A stretch of 64,000 nt of DNA from CAWIOX01 sp963837775. GTDB taxonomy: Bacteria > Pseudomonadota > Gammaproteobacteria > Burkholderiales > Burkholderiaceae_D. Shown piece by piece: positions 9,138 through 17,582 of this stretch. The notes beneath the pieces are model-generated. The model ran no database searches. It was given only the letters and a program-made list of their open reading frames with translations, and was not told the origin of the DNA. Where the stretch lies: contig CAWIOX010000018.1 in the NCBI GenBank assembly GCA_963837775.1, positions 248,001-312,000 on the forward strand, written 5' to 3'. The position numbers and the translations under genes were made by a program. Numbering within the stretch: the stretch's first letter is position 1; each line of letters opens with the position of its first letter.

Positions 9138-9413
9138 ATGACACGTTCATTGAAAAAAGGGCCGTTCTGTGACGCCCATCTGGTGAAAAAGGTCGAAGCG
9201 GCGCAAGCTGCCAAAGACAAAAAGCCAATCAAGACATGGTCCCGCCGCTCGACAATTATGCCTGACTTTATCGGTCTGACAATTGCTGTGCATAACGGCA
9301 AACAGCACGTTCCAGTTTATGTGTCCGAAAATATGGTTGGCCATAAACTGGGCGAGTTTGCGCTGACCCGTACATTCAAGGGTCATGCTGCTGATAGAAA
9401 GGCTAAGAAATAA
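9138..9413 (+). CDS. rpsS: 30S ribosomal protein S19
   Basis: 91 residues, MTRSLKKGPFCDAHLVKK at the N-terminus. S19 is a head protein that forms a complex with S13 and contacts the A-site finger of the large subunit. KTWSRRSTIMPDFIGLTIAV is the conserved core. A GGGGTAAC ribosome site precedes it; it sits between rplB and rplV in the standard order. Confidence 0.96.
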   Translation: MTRSLKKGPFCDAHLVKKVEAAQAAKDKKPIKTWSRRSTIMPDFIGLTIAVHNGKQHVPVYVSENMVGHKLGEFALTRTFKGHAADRKAKK

Positions 9414-9419
9414 GGTCAG

Positions 9420-9752
9420 ATGATGGAAACTAAAGCTACCCTCCGTGGTGTGCGCTTGTCAGCCCAAAAAGGCCGTCTTGTTGCCGATCTTATACGCGGC
9501 AAAAAAATTGATCAAGCGCTCAATATTTTGACGTTCAGCCCTAAAAAAGGTGCAGTAATTATCAAGAAAGTTCTGGAGTCCGCAATCGCGAACGCAGAGC
9601 ACAATGATGGTGCTGATATCGATGAGTTGAGTGTTAAGGCAATTATGGTCGAAAAAGGTTCGGTTTTGAAGCGTTTTACTGCGCGCGCAAAAGGCCGTGG
9701 TGATCGAATCTCTAAGCAATCCTGTCACATTTACGTGACTGTCGGCAACTAA
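9420..9752 (+). CDS. rplV: 50S ribosomal protein L22
   Basis: 110 residues if translation starts at the first of two adjacent ATG codons (9420 or 9423). L22 spans the large subunit and its beta-hairpin narrows the exit tunnel next to L4. The hairpin region KRFTARAKGRGDRISKQSCH is conserved. It sits six bases after rpsS and nine before rpsC. Confidence 0.95.
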   Translation: MMETKATLRGVRLSAQKGRLVADLIRGKKIDQALNILTFSPKKGAVIIKKVLESAIANAEHNDGADIDELSVKAIMVEKGSVLKRFTARAKGRGDRISKQSCHIYVTVGN

Positions 9753-9761
9753 GGAGTCACG

Positions 9762-10613
9762 ATGGGACAGAAGATACATCCAACCGGTTTTCGACTTTCG
9801 GTAACGCGTAACTGGGCTTCTCGTTGGTATGCTGGCAATAGCAATTTTGCCACTATGCTCAGCGAAGATCTGGCAGCACGCGCATATCTGAAGAAAAAAC
9901 TTAAGAACGCATCTGTTGGCCGCGTCTTGATTGAGCGCCCAGCAAAAAATGCGCGTTTCACTATTTTCAGTTCGCGTCCAGGTGTTGTTATTGGTAAAAA
10001 AGGTGAGGATATTGAGGTTCTCAAGTCCGAACTGACCAAGATCATGGGCGTGCCTGTTCATGTGAATATCGAAGAAATTCGTAAGCCGGAAACTGATGCG
10101 CAATTAATCGCAGATTCTATTGCTCAGCAACTTGAAAAACGCATCATGTTCCGTCGCGCAATGAAGCGCGCGATGCAAAATGCGATGCGTCTTGGTGCTC
10201 TTGGTATCAAGATTATGTCTTCAGGTCGTTTGAATGGTATCGAGATTGCACGTAAAGAGTGGTATCGCGAAGGCCGTGTGCCGCTGCATACATTGCGTGC
10301 AGATATCGATTATGGTTTTGGCGAAGCGTTAACTACTTACGGCATCATTGGTATCAAGGTATGGGTCTACAGGGGTGATCGTCTGCCTAATGGCGATGCG
10401 CCGGTCCTCGATACGTCGATGGATGATGATAAGAAGCGTCGTGGGCCGCGCCGTGATGATGGCAAGCCAGGCACTCGTCCTCGCGCTAAAAGGCCTGAAG
10501 GGCAAGTTCCAACTGGTGCGCCTTCATCTGCTGCTAAGCGTGTCCGTACAGCAAAACCGGACGGCGCCACTGTAGGTGTAGTCGCTGCCTCGGCTGAGAA
10601 AGCGGGAGAATAA
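9762..10613 (+). CDS. rpsC: 30S ribosomal protein S3, with long C-terminal tail
   Basis: 283 residues; E. coli S3 has 233. S3 lies at the mRNA entry tunnel and contributes to helicase activity. The KH domain [14 protein letters not shown] and the S3 C-domain ([20 protein letters not shown]) are intact up to about residue 215. The extra tail is rich in Arg/Lys/Pro/Ala and probably disordered; I believe such tails are common in Burkholderiales. The shift in composition is only inside this tail. Confidence 0.96.
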
Positions 10614-10615
10614 TT

Positions 10616-11035
10616 ATGCTGCAACCAGCACGCAGAAAATATCGTAAAGAGCAAAAAGGCCGCAATACGGGCATTTCTCATTCGCGCGGTACTGCTGTAT
10701 CGTTTGGTGAGTTTGGACTCAAGGCAATTGGGCGTGGTCGTATTACTGCGCGACAAATTGAGGCTGCTCGTCGTGCAATGACTCGTCATATTAAGCGCGG
10801 TGGACGGATTTGGATCCGTATTTTCCCAGACAAGCCAATTTCACAAAAGCCAGCCGAAGTTCGTATGGGTAATGGTAAGGGTAATCCTGAATACTACGTT
10901 GCAGAGATACAGCCAGGTAAAATGCTGTATGAAATGGACGGGGTAGACGAGGCGCTAGCACGCGAAGCATTCCGCTTGGCAGCAGCAAAATTGCCGTTAT
11001 TGACTACGTTCGTCGTCCGTCAAGTCGGCCAATAA
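10616..11035 (+). CDS. rplP: 50S ribosomal protein L16
   Basis: 139 residues, [20 protein letters not shown]16 organises the tRNA-binding A site and central protuberance of the large subunit. [20 protein letters not shown] is the conserved loop facing the peptidyl-transferase centre. It begins two bases after rpsC with the ribosome site inside the rpsC tail (GCGGGAGAAT). Confidence 0.96.
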
Positions 11036-11047
11036 TAGGAGTTAAAC

Positions 11048-11239
11048 ATGAATTTATCTGAACTCCGTGGCAAAGATCAGGCAGCTTTAACTAAAGAGCT
11101 GAATGATTTGTTGAAGGCGCAATTCGGACTGCGTATGCAGATTGCAACGCAACAACTGAATAACACTTCACAACTCAAAAAGGTGCGTCGTGATATAGCA
11201 CGCGTGAAGACGGTCATGAATCTGAAGGACGCCAAGTAA
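11048..11239 (+). CDS. rpmC: 50S ribosomal protein L29
   Basis: 63 residues, two long helices as usual for L29: MNLSELRGKDQAALTKELND and LKKVRRDIARVKTVMNLK. L29 contacts L23 next to the tunnel exit. TAGGAGTTAAAC precedes the ATG and its stop overlaps the rpsQ start by one base (TAATG). Confidence 0.94.
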   Translation: MNLSELRGKDQAALTKELNDLLKAQFGLRMQIATQQLNNTSQLKKVRRDIARVKTVMNLKDAK

Positions 11240-11511
11240 TGAACGATCAAGTGAAACAAGCGCTGAAGCGTACTTTGATTGGCAAGGTTGTTTCGGATAA
11301 GATGGACAAGACTGTCACAGTCCAAATTGAGCGCCACGTAAAGCATCCTTTGTATGGCAAAATTATCATGCGTTCGAACAAGTATCATGCGCATGATGAG
11401 TCTAACCAGGCTAAAGAAGGCGATACTGTAGAAATTCAAGAAGGTCGTCCAATTTCCAAGACTAAAGCTTGGACAGTGACGCGAATCTTGCAAGTCGCAC
11501 AAATCGTATAA
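11239..11511 (+). CDS. rpsQ: 30S ribosomal protein S17
   Basis: 90 residues, OB-fold. S17 binds 16S helices 7 and 11 and is a primary assembly protein. KRTLIGKVVSDKMDKTVTV and VEIQEGRPISKTKAWTV are family signatures. It is the last gene of the S10 operon; the next gene is 220 bp away after a strong hairpin. Confidence 0.95.
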   Translation: MNDQVKQALKRTLIGKVVSDKMDKTVTVQIERHVKHPLYGKIIMRSNKYHAHDESNQAKEGDTVEIQEGRPISKTKAWTVTRILQVAQIV

Positions 11512-11524
11512 GTAGTAGTTGCGA

Positions 11525-11554
11525 GCCCATCATTATTGTGTAATAATGATGGGC
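11525..11554 (+). terminator. Strong 13-bp hairpin between the S10 and spc operons
   Basis: GCCCATCATTATT (11525-11537) pairs perfectly with AATAATGATGGGC (11542-11554) across a four-base loop. The tail is TTCGTT, so it is not a full T-run terminator. It marks the S10/spc boundary and could act as a partial terminator or RNase site. Confidence 0.6.
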
Positions 11555-11731
11555 TTCGTTCATGAAGTGTTTCAGTTGTGAACGTGATGGCGCCTAATGG
11601 CGCTGTGGCTCTGCAAAGTTCTGTAAATCGTCCACCTAATCATTGGGTTGAAAAACTTGATGGCGGGACCAAGACTGACCGTGAGTCTGCATTGTGCGGG
11701 CTGAGCGGGTAAAGTTGGGAAAGAGAATATT

Positions 11732-12100
11732 ATGATTCAAACTGAAAGCCGGCTCGAAGTGGCCGACAATACTGGTGCAAAAGAAGTTTTGTGCATCAAG
11801 GTATTGGGTGGTTCCAAGCGTCGCTATGCTGGCATAGGCGATGTTATTAAGGTGACCGTTAAGGTTGCAGCCCCACGCGGTCGCGTGAAAAAGGGTGAAA
11901 TTTACAATGCGGTGGTTGTTCGTACTGCAAAAGGTGTTCGCCGTCCAGATGGTTCTCTAGTTAAGTTTGATGGCAATGCTGCGGTGTTGTTGAATGCGAA
12001 GCTTGAGCCTATCGGTACGCGTATTTTTGGGCCTGTCACGCGTGAATTGCGTACTGAGCGATTCATGAAAATTGTGTCGCTTGCGCCAGAAGTCCTGTAA
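11732..12100 (+). CDS. rplN: 50S ribosomal protein L14
   Basis: 122 residues, exact family length. L14 is a beta-barrel protein at the subunit interface and binds the silencing factor RsfS. MIQTESRLEVADNTGAKEVL and the GDVIKVTVKVAAPRGRVKKG core are typical. AAAGAGAATATT precedes the ATG. First gene of the spc segment. Confidence 0.97.
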   Translation: MIQTESRLEVADNTGAKEVLCIKVLGGSKRRYAGIGDVIKVTVKVAAPRGRVKKGEIYNAVVVRTAKGVRRPDGSLVKFDGNAAVLLNAKLEPIGTRIFGPVTRELRTERFMKIVSLAPEVL

Positions 12101-12109
12101 GGAGTCGTT

Positions 12110-12424
12110 GTGGATAAGATTCGAAAAAGCGATGAAGTCATCGTCCTGACCGGAAAAGACAAAGGTAAGCGTGGTGTGGTTCAGCAGCGTGTTGATGCTG
12201 ATCACGTTATCGTGGAAGGCGTTAATGTTGCCAAAAAAGCAACTAAGCCAAATCCGATGACAGGTGCAACTGGTGGCATCGTTGATAAGTTGATGCCGAT
12301 TCATGTGTCTAATGTTGCGTTGTTTAATGCGGCAACTGGCAAGGCAGATCGTGTTGGATTTAAAGATGTGGATGGCAATAAAGTCCGCGTATTCAAATCC
12401 AGTGGCGAAGTTGTTAAGGTTTAA
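12110..12424 (+). CDS. rplX: 50S ribosomal protein L24 (GTG start)
   Basis: 104 residues. L24 is an assembly initiator bound to the 5' end of 23S rRNA, and carries a KOW motif (VIVLTGKDKGKRGVV). The start is GTG at 12110 with GGAG at 12101-12104; no ATG fits the conserved N-terminus MDKIRKSDEV. NPMTGATGGIVDKLMPIHVSN is the usual central segment. Confidence 0.95.
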   Translation: MDKIRKSDEVIVLTGKDKGKRGVVQQRVDADHVIVEGVNVAKKATKPNPMTGATGGIVDKLMPIHVSNVALFNAATGKADRVGFKDVDGNKVRVFKSSGEVVKV

Positions 12425-12430
12425 TAGATC

Positions 12431-12970
12431 ATGGCTCGTCTCCAAGAATTCTATAAAGAAAAAGTTGTTTCCAGTCTGACTGAAAAGTTCGCTTATAAGT
12501 CGGCTATGGAAGTTCCGCGTATCCTGAAGATTACCCTGAACATGGGTTTGTCAGAAGCTATCGCAGATAAGAAAATCATTGAGCATGCGGTTGGTGACTT
12601 GACGAAAATTGCTGGCCAGAAGCCGGTAGTAACTAAAGCGCGTAAAGCGATTGCGGGCTTCAAGATTCGTGAGGGCTATCCAATTGGTTGTATGGTTACG
12701 CTGCGCGGCGCGCATATGTACGAATTTCTTGATCGCTTCATCACTGTAGCCCTCCCGCGTGTAAGGGATTTCCGTGGTGTGTCTGGTCGTGCATTTGATG
12801 GTCGCGGTAATTACAATATCGGTGTGAAAGAGCAAATTATTTTCCCCGAAATTGAGTATGACAAGATTGATGCTTTGCGTGGTATGAATATTAGTATTAC
12901 CACTACAGCCAAGACCGACGATGAAGCTAAAGCTCTTCTCGCCGCATTTAAATTTCCGTTCAGAAACTGA
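12431..12970 (+). CDS. rplE: 50S ribosomal protein L5
   Basis: 179 residues, full length. L5 binds 5S rRNA and contacts P-site tRNA and S13 across the subunit bridge. PRILKITLNMGLSEA and ARKAIAGFKIREGYPIGCMV are conserved. It follows rplX by six bases and is followed at once by rpsN. Confidence 0.97.
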   Translation: MARLQEFYKEKVVSSLTEKFAYKSAMEVPRILKITLNMGLSEAIADKKIIEHAVGDLTKIAGQKPVVTKARKAIAGFKIREGYPIGCMVTLRGAHMYEFLDRFITVALPRVRDFRGVSGRAFDGRGNYNIGVKEQIIFPEIEYDKIDALRGMNISITTTAKTDDEAKALLAAFKFPFRN

Positions 12971-12977
12971 GGTCGCC

Positions 12978-13283
12978 ATGGCAAAACTGGCACTGATTAA
13001 CCGTGAACAAAAGCGTGCTGACCTGGTAAAGAAATTTGCTGGCAAGCGTGCTGCGTTGAAGGCCATCGTCGATGACCAATCCAAGTCGGAAGAGGAGAGG
13101 TATGAGGCGCGTCTGAAGTTGCAAGCGCTGCCGCGTAACTCCAATCCGACTCGTCAACGTAATAGATGTTCGCTTACCGGGCGTCCACGTGGCACTTTCC
13201 GCAAGTTCGGTTTGGGCCGTATTAAGCTCCGTGAAATAGCCATGCGCGGCGAAATTCCCGGTATGACTAAAGCAAGCTGGTAA
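12978..13283 (+). CDS. rpsN: 30S ribosomal protein S14, zinc-independent form
   Basis: 101 residues. S14 binds the 30S head near S3 and S10. This is the long, zinc-independent type: the short zinc form has two CxxC pairs that are absent here. RNRCSLTGRPRGTFRKFGLG is the diagnostic C-terminal motif. An upstream extension of the frame to 12921 overlaps rplE; the start at 12978 (MAKLALINREQKR, preceded by GAGGTCGCC) is the family start. Confidence 0.95.
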   Translation: MAKLALINREQKRADLVKKFAGKRAALKAIVDDQSKSEEERYEARLKLQALPRNSNPTRQRNRCSLTGRPRGTFRKFGLGRIKLREIAMRGEIPGMTKASW

Positions 13284-13297
13284 TAGGAGTATATGCA

Positions 13298-13693
13298 ATG
13301 AGTATGAGCGATCCTATCGCCGATATGCTGACCCGTATCCGCAACGCCCAAGGCGTACATAAGACAACAGTAGCAATGCCGTCGTCTAAAGTTAAAGTTG
13401 CGATTGCAAAAGTCCTGAAGGACGAGGGTTACATTGATGATTTTGCCGTATCCGAAGCTGAGGGTAAGGCAGAACTGAAGATCGGTTTGAAGTATTATGT
13501 TGGCCGTCCCGTTATTGAGCGCTTGGAGCGCGTTTCCCGTCCTGGGTTGCGTGTTTACAAGGGCAAAGACGAGATCCCTAATGTTATGAACGGCTTGGGT
13601 GTGGCGATTGTTTCCACACCGCAGGGTGTTATGACAGACCGCAAAGCGCGCGCTACCGGTGTCGGTGGCGAAGTTATTTGCTACGTGGCCTAA
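13298..13693 (+). CDS. rpsH: 30S ribosomal protein S8
   Basis: 131 residues, MSMSDPIADMLTRIRNAQGV. S8 binds the central domain of 16S rRNA and in E. coli represses spc translation by binding near rplE; conservation of that site was not tested here. The C-terminal STPQGVMTDRKARATGVGGE motif is intact. TAGGAG lies upstream. Confidence 0.96.
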   Translation: MSMSDPIADMLTRIRNAQGVHKTTVAMPSSKVKVAIAKVLKDEGYIDDFAVSEAEGKAELKIGLKYYVGRPVIERLERVSRPGLRVYKGKDEIPNVMNGLGVAIVSTPQGVMTDRKARATGVGGEVICYVA

Positions 13694-13703
13694 GGAGCGG
13701 AAG

Positions 13704-14237
13704 ATGTCTCGTGTAGGTAAAATGCCGGTTGCACTGACTGGTGGTGCGGAAGCAACCATTTCTTCAGAGTGCATTACAGTTAAGGGCCCTTTGGGCACGC
13801 TTTCACAGTCACTAAGTGGCTTGGTGAATATTGTTAATGACGGAGGTGCGTTGAAATTTGACGTTGCCAATGATAGTCGTGAAGCAAATGCGATGTCCGG
13901 AACTCTTCGTGCCTTGGTCAATAATATGGTCGTAGGTGTGACAAAAGGGTTTGAAAAGAAATTGAATTTGGTTGGGGTTGGATATCGTGCGCAAGCACAA
14001 GGCGACAAGCTGAACTTGTCTCTTGGCTTCTCGCATCCTGTCGTTCATGCAATGCCTGAGGGTGTTAAGTGTGAGACTCCTACCCAGACAGAAATTCTGA
14101 TCAAGGGGATTGATAAGCAGCGAGTTGGTCAGGTAGCTGCTGAAGTTCGCGCTTACCGCAGTCCTGAGCCGTATAAGGGCAAGGGTGTTCGCTATGCGGA
14201 CGAAGTGGTGAAGCTTAAAGAAACCAAGAAGAAGTAA
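13704..14237 (+). CDS. rplF: 50S ribosomal protein L6
   Basis: 177 residues. L6 is a two-domain protein near the GTPase-associated centre and sarcin-ricin loop. MSRVGKMPVAL at the start and RSPEPYKGKGVRYADEVV near the end are signatures. The frame is open upstream to 13659 inside rpsH, but GGAGCGGAAG just before 13704 marks the start. Confidence 0.96.
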   Translation: MSRVGKMPVALTGGAEATISSECITVKGPLGTLSQSLSGLVNIVNDGGALKFDVANDSREANAMSGTLRALVNNMVVGVTKGFEKKLNLVGVGYRAQAQGDKLNLSLGFSHPVVHAMPEGVKCETPTQTEILIKGIDKQRVGQVAAEVRAYRSPEPYKGKGVRYADEVVKLKETKKK

Positions 14238-14249
14238 TAGGGGTTGACG

Positions 14250-14612
14250 ATGGACAAGAAACAATCACGGCTGCGCCGCGGACGTCAAACCCGTGCCAAG
14301 ATCGCAGAGTTAAAAGTGAATCGCCTGGCTGTGCATCGTACCAACCTGCACATTTACGCAAGCTTGATCAGCTCAGACGCAAAGATTATCGTTTCTGCCT
14401 CCACCATGGAAGCAGAAGTGCGTCAGGAGTTGGCTGGTCAAACTGGCAAGGGCGGCAATGCAGCAGCGGCCTCTCTTGTTGGAAAGCGTGTTGCAGAGAA
14501 GGCGTTGAAAGCAGGGATTACCGAAGTTGCGTTTGACCGCTCCGGTTTCCGTTACCACGGCCGTGTCAAGGCGTTGGCTGAAGCCGCGCGTGAAGCCGGT
14601 CTGAAGTTCTAA
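14250..14612 (+). CDS. rplR: 50S ribosomal protein L18
   Basis: 120 residues. L18 binds 5S rRNA with L5 and L25 in the central protuberance. MDKKQSRLRRGRQTRAKI and the C-terminal FDRSGFRYHGRVKALAEAAR are typical. The ATG at 14250 with AGGGG upstream is preferred over a TTG two codons earlier. Confidence 0.95.
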   Translation: MDKKQSRLRRGRQTRAKIAELKVNRLAVHRTNLHIYASLISSDAKIIVSASTMEAEVRQELAGQTGKGGNAAAASLVGKRVAEKALKAGITEVAFDRSGFRYHGRVKALAEAAREAGLKF

Positions 14613-14624
14613 GGAAGAATCGTC

Positions 14625-15143
14625 ATGGCAAAAATGCAAGCAAAAATGCAAGGCGACAAGCCCGATGATGGCATGCGCGAAAAAATGATTGCGATCAACC
14701 GTGTGACGAAAGTTGTCAAGGGTGGTCGTATCATGGGTTTCGCTGCGCTAACTGTAGTTGGTGACGGCGATGGCCGCATCGGTATGGGTAAGGGCAAGTC
14801 CAAAGAAGTGCCGGTCGCAGTCCAGAAGGCTATGGAAGAGGCTCGTCGCAAAATGATCAAAGTTACGTTGAAAAATGGAACTTTGCAGCACACCGTTACT
14901 GGCAAGCATGGCGCTTCCAAAGTAATGATGACCCCAGCAAAAGAAGGTACTGGTGTTATTGCAGGTGGTGCTATGCGCGCTATCTTTGAAGTGATGGGCG
15001 TGACAAACGTCGTGGCAAAGTCCAACGGGTCAAGCAATCCATACAACATGGTACGTGCGACATTGAATGGATTGGCTAAAATGAGCACCCCATCAGAAAT
15101 TGCTGCCAAGCGCGGTAAATCTGTTGAAGAAATTCTGGGTTAA
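14625..15143 (+). CDS. rpsE: 30S ribosomal protein S5
   Basis: 172 residues. S5 helps maintain decoding accuracy and forms part of the mRNA entry. The double-stranded RNA-binding S5 domain contains NRVTKVVKGGRIMGFAALTV. GKSKEVPVAVQKAMEEARR and KSNGSSNPYNMVRATLNGL are conserved. Intact and in the standard place between rplR and rpmD. Confidence 0.96.
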   Translation: MAKMQAKMQGDKPDDGMREKMIAINRVTKVVKGGRIMGFAALTVVGDGDGRIGMGKGKSKEVPVAVQKAMEEARRKMIKVTLKNGTLQHTVTGKHGASKVMMTPAKEGTGVIAGGAMRAIFEVMGVTNVVAKSNGSSNPYNMVRATLNGLAKMSTPSEIAAKRGKSVEEILG

Positions 15144-15153
15144 GGTGATCAAT

Positions 15154-15333
15154 ATGGCAAATACAGTCAAAGTGCAATTAGTCAAAGGTCTGATCGGTAC
15201 ACGTGAGTCACATCGTGCAACTGTTCGTGGTCTCGGCTTGCGTCGAGTGAATTCGGTTTCCGAATTGCAGGACACTCCAGCAGTGCGCGGCATGATCAAT
15301 AAAGTATCGTATCTCGTAAAAGTGGTGGCGTAA
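15154..15333 (+). CDS. rpmD: 50S ribosomal protein L30
   Basis: 59 residues, MANTVKVQLVKGLIGTRESH. L30 is a small ferredoxin-like protein of the large subunit. The frame opens upstream inside rpsE at 15100, but the ATG at 15154 with TAAGGTGATC before it is the family start. The conserved HRATVRGLGLRRVNSV motif is present. Confidence 0.95.
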   Translation: MANTVKVQLVKGLIGTRESHRATVRGLGLRRVNSVSELQDTPAVRGMINKVSYLVKVVA

Positions 15334-15361
15334 GCCACTTCTCTTGCGAACGGAGCAAATT

Positions 15362-15793
15362 ATGGAATTGAATAGCATACAACCTGCTGCTGGTGCCAAG
15401 CATGCAAAGCGTCGAGTTGGACGCGGCATCGGCTCTGGCTTGGGCAAGACCTCTGGTCGCGGTCACAAAGGTCAGAAATCTCGCTCTGGTGGTTTTCATA
15501 AAGTCGGTTTCGAAGGCGGTCAAATGCCTTTGCAACGCCGTCTGCCTAAGCGTGGTTTCAAGTCTCTGGCTTCGCCATTTAAGGCAGAAGTTCGTTTGAC
15601 TGACCTTGAAAATCTTCCTGTATCAGAAATTGATATTCTTGCATTGAAACAGGCAGGTGTTGTTACCCAATTGGCTAGGGTTGTCCGTGTAATTCTTTCC
15701 GGGCAAATTACCAAGAAGGTAACTACAAAAGGTTTAATCGTAACCAAGGGTGCAAAGGTAGCTATTGAAGCTGCTGGCGGCTCGGTTGCTTAA
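15362..15793 (+). CDS. rplO: 50S ribosomal protein L15
   Basis: 143 residues. L15 is a late assembly protein with a Gly/Arg-rich N-terminal arm (GSGLGKTSGRGHKGQKSRSG) that reaches into 23S rRNA. CGGAGCAAATT precedes the ATG at 15362; the in-frame upstream extension to 15344 overlaps the ribosome site. It directly precedes secY, as in most bacteria. Confidence 0.95.
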   Translation: MELNSIQPAAGAKHAKRRVGRGIGSGLGKTSGRGHKGQKSRSGGFHKVGFEGGQMPLQRRLPKRGFKSLASPFKAEVRLTDLENLPVSEIDILALKQAGVVTQLARVVRVILSGQITKKVTTKGLIVTKGAKVAIEAAGGSVA

Positions 15794-15820
15794 GTCTTAA
15801 GCCTAAATACGGAGCGAATA

Positions 15821-17152
15821 TTGGCGACTACTCCACAAATTGCTAAGGGTGCAGCTGGTGGTTTTCCTTGGGGACGACTGTGGTTCTTGCTTGCTGCATT
15901 AGTAGTGTACCGTGTAGGCGCTCATATTCCAGTTCCTGGAATTGATCCTACGCAACTGTCTCAACTCTTTAAGCAAAACCAAGGTGGTATCTTGGGTATG
16001 TTTAATATGTTTTCAGGCGGTGCGTTATCACGTTTTACAGTGTTTGCTCTTGGTATCATGCCTTATATTTCGGCATCAATCATTATGCAACTGATGTCGA
16101 TTGTTTCACCTCAATTGGAAGCACTGAAAAAAGAGGGTGAATCAGGCCGGCGTAAGATAACACAGTACACACGATATGGTACTTTGCTGCTTGCGACATT
16201 TCAGGCGCTAGGTATTGCTGTTGCGCTGGAGTCTCAAGCTGGCTTGGTGCTAGATCCAGGACTGGCGTTTCGCTTCACTACTGTGGTGACGCTTTTAACA
16301 GGCACGATGTTTTTGATGTGGCTGGGCGAGCAAATCACTGAGCGTGGCCTTGGTAATGGTATTTCTATTATTATCTTTAGCGGAATTGCTGCTGGGTTGC
16401 CTGGTGCTCTGGGCGGTTTGTTTGAATTGGTTCGTACTGGTTCAATGAATGCGCTTTCGGCAATATTGATTTGCTTGATTGTTGGTGTGGTTACTTTTGC
16501 AGTGGTCTTTATTGAGCGTGGTCAACGCAAGATACTGGTTAATTATGCAAAACGGCAGGTTGGCAACAAGATTTACGGCGGGCAAAGCAGCCATTTGCCA
16601 CTGAAGCTAAACATGGCAGGTGTTATACCGCCAATATTTGCCTCGTCTATTATCCTGTTTCCGGCTACAATCACGAGTTGGTTTACTTCAGGTGATACAA
16701 CTAGCCCTGTAGTTCGCTTTCTTAAAGATCTTGCAGCGTCACTGGCCCCTGGTGAACCTATCCATGCTTTGCTGTACGCAGCTGCGATCGTTTTCTTTTG
16801 CTTCTTCTATACCGCACTGGTATTTAATAGCAAAGAAACTGCAGACAACCTTAAGAAAAGTGGTGCTTTTGTCCCAGGTATCCGTCCAGGAGATCAGACA
16901 GCGCGCTATATTGACAAAATTCTGATGCGGTTGACATTGGCGGGAGCTGTATATATCACGCTTGTTTGTCTATTGCCTGAATTTTTAATTGCAAGATGGA
17001 AAGTGCCATTTTATTTTGGCGGTACATCATTGTTAATTATTGTGGTTGTAACGATGGACTTCATGGCGCAAGTGCAAAATTACGTCATGTCGCAACAATA
17101 CGAATCGCTGCTTCGTAAAGCGAATTTCAAGGGCGGAATTCCTACGCGATAA
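15821..17152 (+). CDS. secY: Protein translocase subunit SecY (TTG start)
   Basis: 443 residues with ten predicted membrane segments. SecY is the channel of the Sec translocon in the inner membrane and works with SecE, SecG and SecA. VYRVGAHIPVPGID and GIMPYISASIIMQL near the N-terminus and FNSKETADNLKKSGAFVPGI near residue 345 are family hallmarks. The start is TTG at 15821 with GGAG at 15811; no ATG gives the conserved start. The weak start codon may tune its level below that of its ribosomal neighbours. Confidence 0.97.
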   Translation: MATTPQIAKGAAGGFPWGRLWFLLAALVVYRVGAHIPVPGIDPTQLSQLFKQNQGGILGMFNMFSGGALSRFTVFALGIMPYISASIIMQLMSIVSPQLEALKKEGESGRRKITQYTRYGTLLLATFQALGIAVALESQAGLVLDPGLAFRFTTVVTLLTGTMFLMWLGEQITERGLGNGISIIIFSGIAAGLPGALGGLFELVRTGSMNALSAILICLIVGVVTFAVVFIERGQRKILVNYAKRQVGNKIYGGQSSHLPLKLNMAGVIPPIFASSIILFPATITSWFTSGDTTSPVVRFLKDLAASLAPGEPIHALLYAAAIVFFCFFYTALVFNSKETADNLKKSGAFVPGIRPGDQTARYIDKILMRLTLAGAVYITLVCLLPEFLIARWKVPFYFGGTSLLIIVVVTMDFMAQVQNYVMSQQYESLLRKANFKGGIPTR

Positions 17153-17177
17153 GCGCCCAGCAGAAAGAGCAGATCGA

Positions 17178-17396
17178 ATGGCAAAAGACGACGTTATCCA
17201 GATGCAAGGTGAGATTCTTGAGAATCTTCCGAATGCAACATTTCGAGTTAAGTTGGAAAATGGACATGTAGTGCTAGGGCATATTTCTGGCAAGATGCGC
17301 ATGAACTATATACGCATATTGCCAGGAGATAAGGTGACAGTAGAATTGACGCCTTATGATTTGAGCCGTGCACGGATTGTCTTCCGTACAAAGTAA
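17178..17396 (+). CDS. infA: Translation initiation factor IF-1
   Basis: 72 residues, single S1-like OB fold: MAKDDVIQMQGEILENLPNA. IF-1 blocks the A site during initiation and promotes IF-2 and IF-3 binding. GHISGKMRMNYIRILPGDKV is the conserved RNA-binding face. Its place between secY and rpmJ is usual in betaproteobacteria. Confidence 0.96.
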   Translation: MAKDDVIQMQGEILENLPNATFRVKLENGHVVLGHISGKMRMNYIRILPGDKVTVELTPYDLSRARIVFRTK

Positions 17397-17441
17397 CTTT
17401 AAAAGTGAACCGAACCTAGAAGCAAAGGAAAGAGGGCAAAA

Positions 17442-17555
17442 ATGAAAGTTCTCGCATCAGTCAAGCGGATTTGCCGCAACTGTAAGATTATTAAGCGCAA
17501 AGGTGTTGTTCGTGTTATTTGCACAGAGCCACGCCATAAACAGCGCCAAGGTTAA
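17442..17555 (+). CDS. rpmJ: 50S ribosomal protein L36
   Basis: 37 residues, MKVLASVKRICRNCKIIKRK and then GVVRVICTEPRHKQRQG. It is the zinc-ribbon form: CxxC (RNCK preceded by ICR), then Cys and His later in the chain. L36 supports 23S rRNA folding. GGAAAGAGGGCAAAA lies upstream. Found by reading the gap between infA and rpsM. Confidence 0.95.
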   Translation: MKVLASVKRICRNCKIIKRKGVVRVICTEPRHKQRQG

Positions 17556-17582
17556 TTAACGTTATTGATCGAGGAATAACGA

